Below, piece after piece: positions 41,435-47,871 of a DNA stretch of 64,000 nt. The notes below the pieces were generated by a model that did not search any database, had not been told where the DNA came from, and saw only the letters and a list, made by a program, of their open reading frames with translations. Made by a program: the position numbers and the translations under genes. This DNA is from Streptomyces ferrugineus. Its GTDB lineage: Bacteria > Actinomycetota > Actinomycetes > Streptomycetales > Streptomycetaceae. Location: contig NZ_CP063373.1 of assembly GCF_015160855.1 (NCBI RefSeq), positions 4,154,001-4,218,000 of the forward strand. Reading direction: 5' to 3'. Numbering within the stretch: position 1 is the stretch's first letter; each line of letters starts with the position of its first letter.

Positions 41435-42601
41435 CTACTGCTCACCCAGAGCGGTGGCGCCTTGGTCGACCTCGACGTCCGAGCGCCGTACGCCGATGAA
41501 TCGCGTGGGTCGGAAACGTCGGAGGAGGTCCTGCTCCTGATCGGTGGTGATCTCGGTCGCGGCCAGCCGTCCCAGAATCGGCGCCAGGGTGACCCCGCTG
41601 TGCGAGACGAGGCAGTAGACGCGGGACTGCCCCGAGGCGTAGCCGGCGACGGTATGGCCGTCCGCGGGCAGTGACCGGAAGCCGATGCGCAGGTCGATTT
41701 CCGGTGCACGGCCGGGGCCGGTCAGCAGTGCGGAGAACCGCCGGGCGATGGTGCGTGCGAGGTCCCCGTCCGCGGACGGAGGAGCTGCCGGATCGACCTC
41801 CGCATTCAGATCAAGAGCCTGCAGGACGGTCTGCCCGCCGCCCGCGGGGCGGAGATTGAGGCCAGGACTATGGATCACACAGCGCAGGTCGAGTTCCGGC
41901 GACCTGGCGTACCCGAGCAGGCCGACCGTCTGCGATCCGCGACCCGTATCCGTCACCATCGGAACGTCGATGCCGGTCCGTGCCGCGAGTCGTTGGGTCC
42001 AGCGGCCCGCCGCCAGGACGACTCGATCGCCTCTGAAGATCTCGCCTCCGGCCAGGGCGACGGACACTCCGTCAGACCCCTCATCGATGGCCTTGACCTC
42101 TCCGGACACCAGCCTGGCTCCGTGCTGTTCGGCGTCTGCCAGAAGGTTCGCCACGAAGACTTCCGGCAGCACGTACCCCTCGCTGGGGAAGTAGGCGATG
42201 GACGTGATGGGCTCCGGGACCCGGAGGTCGCCCGCGATCCGCGTGGCCTCCTCGGGCGTGACCCAGTGGGCGGGGTAGCCGAGCGACCGGAGCCGTTCCA
42301 CGTTGTCGGCGAGCCATTGTTCGCTGGAGGAGTCCGCCCACTGCAGCGCTCCGCTGGGGAAGTACGAAGGGGCGCCGCGCAGTTGCTCCGCGAGCCTGGG
42401 GTGCTCCTCCATACCCGCGAGGTTCAGCGCGTGGTAGTCCGGGTCCAGCTTCCGGCTCGAGTTGGTCCAGGCAAAGGTGGTGGCGGTGGTACCGGCGCCG
42501 GCTCCCCACTGATCCAGCAGGAGGACCTCCGCACCGACGACGGCAAGCTGCCTCGCGACGCTCAACCCCAGCACGCCGGCACCGATGATGATGACCTTCA
42601 T
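41435..42601 (-). CDS. FAD-dependent oxidoreductase (DAO/glycine oxidase-like)
   Basis: The 388-residue protein starts with the Rossmann motif MKVIIIGAGVLGLSVARQLA and has the DAO-fold blocks DQWGAGAGTTATTFAWTNSS, VVLAAGRWTQRLAA and FRSLPADGHTVAGYA near the C-terminus. DAO-family enzymes oxidise amines or amino acids with FAD. The ATG follows AGAAGGGAA. The 163-bp gap before the acyltransferase end and the 275-bp gap upstream hold no other recognisable feature. The substrate is unknown. Confidence 0.85.
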   Translation of the reverse strand: MKVIIIGAGVLGLSVARQLAVVGAEVLLLDQWGAGAGTTATTFAWTNSSRKLDPDYHALNLAGMEEHPRLAEQLRGAPSYFPSGALQWADSSSEQWLADNVERLRSLGYPAHWVTPEEATRIAGDLRVPEPITSIAYFPSEGYVLPEVFVANLLADAEQHGARLVSGEVKAIDEGSDGVSVALAGGEIFRGDRVVLAAGRWTQRLAARTGIDVPMVTDTGRGSQTVGLLGYARSPELDLRCVIHSPGLNLRPAGGGQTVLQALDLNAEVDPAAPPSADGDLARTIARRFSALLTGPGRAPEIDLRIGFRSLPADGHTVAGYASGQSRVYCLVSHSGVTLAPILGRLAATEITTDQEQDLLRRFRPTRFIGVRRSDVEVDQGATALGEQ

Positions 42602-42876
42602 CGTCTGCGCGTTCCCTTCTGTGGAAGGCACGCCGCTCACGGAGCGGGACGGTCGGCATGGAACCGAACAAGGCACATGGACAGTAGCGCGGCCATCGTC
42701 CGCTGGTAACACGGAATGCCCCGGCGAGGGCGCCGTCGTCGTACGTCCGCCTCATACCGCGGTACGACGTCGACCCCTCGGACCAGCCCGCGGGGGGACC
42801 GGATCGGTGCCGTTCCGTTCCTAGCGTTGCTGGTGAGTCGTCCGACGGGCGCTCGAAGCCGAGGGAAGGCACGCTG

Positions 42877-43062
42877 ATGATCGAGGCACGGCTACTGACC
42901 AAGGGGTACGGGGAGAAGACCGCGGCGGCCGCACTCCAGGAGCTGGGCTCGTCGAGCGCGGTCGTCTGCACACCGAGCTCCAACGTCGGCGCCGTCGCCG
43001 CCTATGAGTCGGCAGGATTCCGGCGGTGCCCCGAGGTCCGGGATCGATACCGGGACGTCTAG
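42877..43062 (+). pseudogene. C-terminal fragment of a GNAT acetyltransferase
   Basis: This 61-codon frame aligns with only the last third of a GNAT protein: GYGEKTAAAALQELGSSSAV is a worn acetyl-CoA loop region, and TPSSNVGAVAAYESAGF is the conserved C-terminal helix, ending at EVRDRYRD. The N-terminal half, including beta strands 1-4, is absent upstream. It is therefore a gene remnant. Confidence 0.75.
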
Positions 43063-43128
43063 GTGTTGCGGGACCGGAGGCTGTTGACGCCTGGAAGTTC
43101 GCGGTGGGTCCGGACGTTGCCTCCAGGT

Positions 43129-43497
43129 ATGAGGATCAGCGAAGCGTCCAGGGTCAGCGGCGTGAGTGCCAGGTCGTTGCGGTACTACGAGGATGAGGGC
43201 TTGATCGTCCCGGGCCGTTTCAGCAACGGGTACCGCGACTACTGCAGGTCGACCATCGACCGGGTCCTCGTCATCCGCTCGCTGCTGGAGTCCGGACTGC
43301 CCGTGCGGTTGATCAAGGAGGTCCTGCCTCATCTCACGGACGGTCCCGATGATGTCGGCACGGACGTGGTGTGCGCGGAGTTCCTGCACGAGGTGCGGAG
43401 TTATCGCGATCGGCTCGCTGCCCGCATCGCCGATCTCAGTGCTCAGCGGGCGGCACTCGACGCCTACCTGCGAGAGGTCCGGCCCACGGACGCATGA
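43129..43497 (+). CDS. MerR-family transcriptional regulator
   Basis: The 122-residue protein has the MerR helix-turn-helix (MRISEASRVSGVSARSLRYY, EDEGLIVPGRF) and a dimerisation helix with LIKEVLPHLTDG. It lacks the cysteines of metal sensors, so it belongs with small-molecule or redox-type MerR proteins. An upstream GTG at 43063 would add residues unlike the family; ATG 43129 gives the canonical N-terminus. It lies 86 bp before the quinone oxidoreductase gene and probably activates it. Confidence 0.9.
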   Translation: MRISEASRVSGVSARSLRYYEDEGLIVPGRFSNGYRDYCRSTIDRVLVIRSLLESGLPVRLIKEVLPHLTDGPDDVGTDVVCAEFLHEVRSYRDRLAARIADLSAQRAALDAYLREVRPTDA

Positions 43498-43504
43498 TCG
43501 CCGC

Positions 43505-43537
43505 TTGACCTTGACGCCAGTGTGAGGCTTCTACGTT
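43505..43537 (+). promoter_or_regulatory. MerR-type promoter candidate upstream of the oxidoreductase
   Basis: Two overlapping -35 candidates (TTGACC at 43505-43510, TTGACG at 43511-43516) precede TCTACGTT at 43530-43537. TTGACC to TCTACG has a 19-bp spacer, the lengthened spacing typical of MerR-activated promoters, with weak dyad symmetry inside (TTGACGCCAGTGTGAGGCTT). Transcription would start close to the ATG at 43545. Confidence 0.45.
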
Positions 43538-43583
43538 CCCCGGCATGGAGATCAACGAGCAGCACCACGGCGTGGAGCGGACG

Positions 43584-44561
43584 ATGCGGGCCCTGGTCCA
43601 GCACTCGCACGGCGGGCCGAAGGACCAGAGCCTTACGACGGACCAGCGCCGCCCCACTCCGGGTGCCGGCGAGTATCTGATTCGAGTCGGCGCCGCCGGG
43701 GTGAACTTCGCGGACGTTATGCAGACCCGGGGAACCTACGCAGGAGGACCACAGGCGCCCTACGTGGCGGGCTTCGAAGCGGCCGGCGAGATCGTCGCCG
43801 TCGGTCCGGAGGTCGCCGACGCGCTTGAGGTCGGCGCCCACGTCGTCGGAGCCGGCCCGGGCGCCTTCGCGCAGTACATGACGATGCCGGCCGCGGAGGC
43901 GCTTGCCGTCCCATCCGGCTGGACGGACGCCGAAGCCCTTGGTCTGGTGTTGAACTGGGCGACCGCGTTGGCGGCACTGAAGCCGCTGGGCGAGGTCGAA
44001 AGGGGTGACGCGGTGCTCATTCATGCCGCGGCCGGCGGTGTGGGCCAGGCGGCCGTCCGCCTCGCCCACCACTACGGCGCGCGTGTGATCGCCACGGCCT
44101 CACCCGCCAAGCACGGCACCGTCAAAGCGCTCGGCGCCGAGGCGGTCCTGGACAGCACCCGCCCCGATCTGACCGCGGAGATCACCCGCCTGACCGGCGG
44201 CGTGGACCTGGTCCTGGAGTCCGTGGGACGAGCCACGTTCCAAGTCAGCCTGGCCGTCACCCAACCCTTCACCGGACGCATCGTCGTGTTCGGTGCCGCC
44301 TCCGGCAACGCCGGCCTGACCACACACGACCTGGTCTTCACCCACCCCGTGCAGGTCAAGGGCCTGCACATCGGCACGCTGGCAGCCGCGGCCCCGTCCA
44401 TCTATGGCGAACTGCTCGCCGAGCTCGACACGCTCATCGCCGCCGGCGTGTACTTGCCCGGCACTCCCCAGGTCCACCCTCTGTCGGAGGGACCGGCCGT
44501 GCTGCGGGAGCTCGAAGCGGGCCGGACCCACGGCAAGCACGCTCTAGATCCCTGGCGCTAG
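43584..44561 (+). CDS. NADPH:quinone oxidoreductase / zinc-free alcohol dehydrogenase family protein
   Basis: The 325-residue MDR protein has GVNFADVMQTRGTYAGGPQA, GFEAAGEIVAVGPEV, the nucleotide motif HAAAGGVGQAAVRLAHHYGA and VFGAASG. No structural or catalytic zinc ligands are present, so it is of the quinone oxidoreductase (QOR/CrtR-like) type. The family N-terminus begins at MRALVQHSHGGP (ATG 43584, preceded by GGAG); an ATG at 43545 would add 13 residues and would suit a nearly leaderless transcript. The gene is paired with the MerR regulator. Confidence 0.88.
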   Translation: MRALVQHSHGGPKDQSLTTDQRRPTPGAGEYLIRVGAAGVNFADVMQTRGTYAGGPQAPYVAGFEAAGEIVAVGPEVADALEVGAHVVGAGPGAFAQYMTMPAAEALAVPSGWTDAEALGLVLNWATALAALKPLGEVERGDAVLIHAAAGGVGQAAVRLAHHYGARVIATASPAKHGTVKALGAEAVLDSTRPDLTAEITRLTGGVDLVLESVGRATFQVSLAVTQPFTGRIVVFGAASGNAGLTTHDLVFTHPVQVKGLHIGTLAAAAPSIYGELLAELDTLIAAGVYLPGTPQVHPLSEGPAVLRELEAGRTHGKHALDPWR

Positions 44562-44627
44562 GAACCGGCTGCGTCTCGCGCAGCGCTGCAAGGCCGGATC
44601 GCCTTCGGACTCCCGGCCGACAAGGCT

Positions 44628-44711
44628 GTGAGGAAGGCCGGGCGGATCCCAGAGGGCGGTGGCGGCCACGTCTGCCGTCACTCCGCAGTCGACGGATTCA
44701 GCCGAGACGAC
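44628..44711 (+). pseudogene. Remnant of an IS481-like transposase
   Basis: In the 385-bp stretch 44562-44946 without an intact gene, one frame reads RKAGRIPEGGGGHV and then HSAVDGFSR. These are two neighbouring blocks of IS481-type DDE transposases (G-RIPEGGGW and Y-H-AVD-(H/G)-SR) joined with the intervening residues deleted. No terminal repeats or target duplications are visible. The match is short, so the call is tentative. Confidence 0.4.
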
Positions 44712-44946
44712 GTCACTTGGCGGGTCCGGCCCACAACGAGCGCACATGACCAATGTGTTGAGCGACGAGGCGGCGGCAACGTCGCCCATCGCGGGAACCT
44801 CGAGCAGCAGGCGGACATGAGCGAACTGATCCAGTCGGGCGTGGCAGACACTCCGAGCATGTCGGCTGGGAGCCTTGCTCATGTCCGCCCTCACAGTACG
44901 AGATCTCATCCGAAGCCCGAAGCCTGAAGCCCGAAGCGCGAAGCGA

Positions 44947-45969
44947 TCAGCGCAGCACGAACCCGGGCGTCATGTCGTCGTCGGGATCGACTACGAACAC
45001 ATGCTCGCCCGTGGCATAGGCGGTCCCGGTCACCATGGGCGTCACCGCGTCCCGGCCGTGTTCGACGCCGCGGCCGATGACGCGGCCGCGGAAGGTGGAG
45101 CCCACGATGGAGTGGTGCACGAGGTGCCGGTCCTCGGTGAGGCGGCCGGTCGCCGCCAGCGTGGCGATGCGCGCGCAGGTCCCGGACCCGCAGGGGGAGC
45201 GGTCGACCTCTCCGTCGGCGAAGACGGTGACGTTGCGCTGGACCGGGTTTCCGGTCTCGTCGTCGCCCAGGTCCTCGAAGAAGATCACGCCGTAGACGCC
45301 GTTCAGGCGTGCGTCGGCCGGATGTTCGGCGTACCTGGTGCCGTTGAGCTCGTACTTCATCTCCCGGCTCAGCTCGATCAGCCTCGGCAGGTCCCGGGCG
45401 GTGACGGTGAGTCCGAGGTCGGCGGCGTCGACGTGGGCGTAGATCGCGCCGCCGAAGCTGATGGCCGTATTGATGGTCCCTGCCGATGTCTCGACCTTCA
45501 CCAGGTCGTGCAGCTGGTAGCTGGGGACGTTGACGAAGTCCACCGATCTCACCTTGCCGTCCGGGCCGGTCGCGACGCGGGCGGTGACGCGGCCGGAGGG
45601 GACGTCGATGACGACGTCGGTGACCCCGCCGTCGGCGATCGGCACCCGGCCCGTCCTGATCGCCCAGGCGCCGAGGGCGATGGTGCCGTGCCCGCAGGCC
45701 GTGGAGAATCCGTCCTTGTGCCAGAAGAGCACGCCGAAGTGTGCGCCGTCGTCGTCGGGTTCGGTGATGAAGCCGCCGTACATGTCGGCGTGGCCGCGCG
45801 GCTCGGAGCACAGCAGTGCCCGCAGTCCGTCGACCGCGGGGTCGCGCATGGCCTCGACCCGCTTGTCGGCGACCGTTCGTGCGTGCAGGGGCGGCACGTC
45901 GGTCACGATGCGGAACGGCTCGCCTGCCGTGTGGTAGTCCACTGTGCGGACCGTGAAGCGGTGCTCCAT
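44947..45969 (-). CDS. Proline racemase family protein (proline racemase/4-hydroxyproline epimerase type)
   Basis: The 340-residue protein has both catalytic Cys: C92 in DGFSTACGHGTIALG and C260 in DRSPCGSGTCARIATL. A Cys/Cys pair is typical of proline racemase and 4-hydroxyproline 2-epimerase; trans-3-hydroxyproline dehydratases usually replace one Cys with Ser or Thr. VDYHTAGEPFRIVTD is the family N-terminus. ATG 45969 follows GGTGGGG. It diverges from an ornithine cyclodeaminase-family gene across a perfect palindrome, indicating shared regulation. Confidence 0.88.
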   Translation of the reverse strand: MEHRFTVRTVDYHTAGEPFRIVTDVPPLHARTVADKRVEAMRDPAVDGLRALLCSEPRGHADMYGGFITEPDDDGAHFGVLFWHKDGFSTACGHGTIALGAWAIRTGRVPIADGGVTDVVIDVPSGRVTARVATGPDGKVRSVDFVNVPSYQLHDLVKVETSAGTINTAISFGGAIYAHVDAADLGLTVTARDLPRLIELSREMKYELNGTRYAEHPADARLNGVYGVIFFEDLGDDETGNPVQRNVTVFADGEVDRSPCGSGTCARIATLAATGRLTEDRHLVHHSIVGSTFRGRVIGRGVEHGRDAVTPMVTGTAYATGEHVFVVDPDDDMTPGFVLR

Positions 45970-46027
45970 GGCTGCCCCACCCCTCTCGCCCGTGCTTCCG
46001 TTTACGGACACCATCAGCGCCAGCATT

Positions 46028-46080
46028 GCCGATCCCCGGTGACAGTGCAATGTTACATTGCACTGTCACCGGGGATCGGC
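46028..46080. promoter_or_regulatory. Perfect 53-nt palindrome between divergent racemase and reductase genes
   Basis: Left arm 46028-46053 and right arm 46055-46080 are exact reverse complements (26 bp each) around a single T at 46054. The AT-rich centre is GTGCAATGTTACATTGCAC, a classic operator core for a GntR/FCD-type dimer. It lies 58 bp upstream of the racemase start and 24 bp upstream of the reductase start, so a bound regulator would cover both promoters; the same sequence in RNA would form a very stable hairpin. Confidence 0.9.
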
Positions 46081-46104
46081 CTGCCTCAACAGGGACGGGA
46101 TTTC

Positions 46105-47028
46105 ATGAAGACCATCAGCCTCAGCGAGCGCGAGGTCCGTGCGGCCGTGTCGATGCGCGAGGCGATCGACGCCGTGCGTCGCGGCTTCGTCGGCCTCGCG
46201 AACGGCGAGTTCGAGATGCCGACGCGTACCGCGCTGCGGGACGGTCGGTTCCTCGTGATGTCGGCCCACCATCGGCCGACCGAGTCGGCGATGATCAAGA
46301 CCCTGAGCGTCAACTTCGACCGTGTGCCCGCCATCACCGGCACCGTCGTCTGGAGCACCCTGGATCGGCTCGACCACCTGATCGCAGACGCCGCCGCCGT
46401 CACGACCCTGCGCACGGGCGCGGCGGTCGGCGTCGCCACCGACCTCTTCGCCGCTCCCGACGCCGACCGGCTCACCCTGATCGGCGCCGGCGGCCAGGCC
46501 CTCGACCAGGTGCGCGCCGTCCACACCGTTCGCCCCCTGCGGCACCTGACCATCGTAGGCACCGGCACGGGACGAGCCCACGCGCTGGCGGACACCCTGC
46601 GAGCCGAACTCGACGGCACCGAGATCAGGACCGCCACCGACCCGGCCTCGGCCGTCGCCGACGCTCACATCGTGTGCTGTGCCACCCCGGCGACCAGCCC
46701 GCTCTTCCCCGGGTCCGCCCTTCCGGCTCGGGTGCACGTCAACGCCATCGGCGCCTTCCGTCCCTCCATGCGGGAGCTGCCGGACGAACTGCTGGCCACC
46801 GGCACCGTGATCATCGATGAACTCGGCGCCGTCCTCGAAGAGTCCGGCGAGATCATCCACGCTCTCCAGGCCGGCGCCATCACCCAGGACGACCTCACCG
46901 AACTGGGCACCGCCCTGACCGCGGCCCCACCGGCCCCGCGTGGCAAGCGCACGGTGTTCAAGACCGTCGGTGTCGCCATGCAGGACTGGGCCATTGCCCG
47001 CCTTCTGGCCGACAAGTTCCTCTGCTGA
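46105..47028 (+). CDS. Ornithine cyclodeaminase/mu-crystallin family protein (ketimine reductase-like)
   Basis: The 307-residue protein has SMREAIDAVRRGFVGLANGE, the substrate segment MSAHHRPTESAMIKTLSVNF, and the NAD(P) motif LTLIGAGGQALDQVRAVHTV. The family includes ornithine cyclodeaminase, alanine dehydrogenase and delta-1-pyrroline-2-carboxylate reductase; the last is the usual partner of proline racemase-family enzymes in hydroxyproline use and is the best context fit. ATG 46105 follows AGGGACGGGA. The gene ends just before a decayed region. Confidence 0.85.
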   Translation: MKTISLSEREVRAAVSMREAIDAVRRGFVGLANGEFEMPTRTALRDGRFLVMSAHHRPTESAMIKTLSVNFDRVPAITGTVVWSTLDRLDHLIADAAAVTTLRTGAAVGVATDLFAAPDADRLTLIGAGGQALDQVRAVHTVRPLRHLTIVGTGTGRAHALADTLRAELDGTEIRTATDPASAVADAHIVCCATPATSPLFPGSALPARVHVNAIGAFRPSMRELPDELLATGTVIIDELGAVLEESGEIIHALQAGAITQDDLTELGTALTAAPPAPRGKRTVFKTVGVAMQDWAIARLLADKFLC

Positions 47029-47172
47029 ACTCCGCTCAGCATGGTTCCGCCTCCTCGGTCGGCCTCACCCACCTGGGCGCGCTGTTCGACGAGGTCGTCG
47101 CCTGGAGCACCGCCCTCGCGGGGCTGCGCGATCCGGCCGTCACGGCGGCCGCCTGACTCCGGCGCCGGCGCC

Positions 47173-47600
47173 TCTGAGGATGAAGGGCGGGCCGCAAGCC
47201 GCCGCCACGTGCTCGCGGGAGCCCCCGCCGGCGCCGCGATGGGACCGAGCGCGTTCGCGACATCCCCGGCGCCGGCGGCACCTGCGGCCGACGTGCTGCC
47301 CGAGACCGACGTCCTGGTCCGTGGCACCACCACCGAGTCGGTGGGCAAGTGGCTGCCGGCGCCCGCGCACTCGGTCGTCATCGACGCCGCCGTGGCCTGT
47401 TACTGCCCGGCTTCGTCGACACCCACCGGCACATGTGGCAGTCCGCACTGCGCGGTGTGGAAGCGGAGTGGACCCTTGGCGACCACTTCGCATGGATGAT
47501 GCAGAAATGGGAGGCCGTCAACGACGGGGTCACCACCGTCACTGACTGGTCCCACGGGACTGCGTCCCCCGACCTCGGCTGGGTCGGCCGGGCGGCCGGA
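47173..47600 (+). pseudogene. Decayed amidohydrolase with Tat signal
   Basis: One frame encodes a Tat-like signal (SRRHVLAGAPAGAAMGPSAF) and the start of an amidohydrolase (ETDVLVRGTT, KWLPAPAHSVVIDA). After a frameshift near 47395 another frame continues with the metal-binding LLPGFVDTHRHMWQSALRGV and EWTLGDHFAWMMQ, then skips family sequence to DGVTTVTDWSHG and loses homology. So it has a frameshift and at least one internal deletion, and lacks most of the barrel. The 145 bp before it contain another short C-terminal scrap without family identity. Confidence 0.75.
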
Positions 47601-47710
47601 CCAACTCGTCACCATGCAGATCGCGTTCGACATCGGCTGCCCCACCGACGACGCCTGCCTGATGAGCCCTCGACGAAGTGGCTGTCGTGCCGGATGCCCG
47701 CAAAGGAAAG

Positions 47711-47734
47711 GGCAAGGAGAACTCTCTCCTTGCC
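47711..47734 (+). promoter_or_regulatory. Perfect inverted repeat upstream of the rifampin phosphotransferase
   Basis: GGCAAGGAGA (47711-47720) and TCTCCTTGCC (47725-47734) form a 10-bp perfect stem with an ACTC loop. It lies 24 bp upstream of the RAE-like site. It may be an operator or a terminator of upstream read-through; no T-tract follows. Confidence 0.55.
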
Positions 47735-47757
47735 ACTCTCAACGTATAGCGCGCCGG

Positions 47758-47776
47758 GGGGCTTGCCGCAAGACCC
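47758..47776 (+). promoter_or_regulatory. Rifamycin-associated element (RAE)-like site
   Basis: GGGGCTTGCCGCAAGACCC is a 19-bp sequence with a CTTGC-C-GCAAG dyad flanked by G and C runs. From memory it matches the form of the 19-bp RAE that precedes rifamycin-inactivating genes in actinomycetes and makes them rifampin-inducible. TATAGC at 47745-47750 could be the -10 box, placing the element at the start of the transcript. It is 95 bp before the GTG start. Confidence 0.7.
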
Positions 47777-47871
47777 GGGTCACGGCGCACAATCGTCGGC
47801 CGAGGCCACAACCTGCGGAAATGGGGGAAGCACGACGTGCGTGCGTTGGGAAAGCGACCAGAGGCGGGGAC

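Noticed and set aside
44544..44909. 121-codon minus-strand frame after the quinone oxidoreductase
   Set aside because: No recognisable motif, weak codon bias and no ribosome-binding site; the same DNA has a better match to a transposase scrap on the plus strand.
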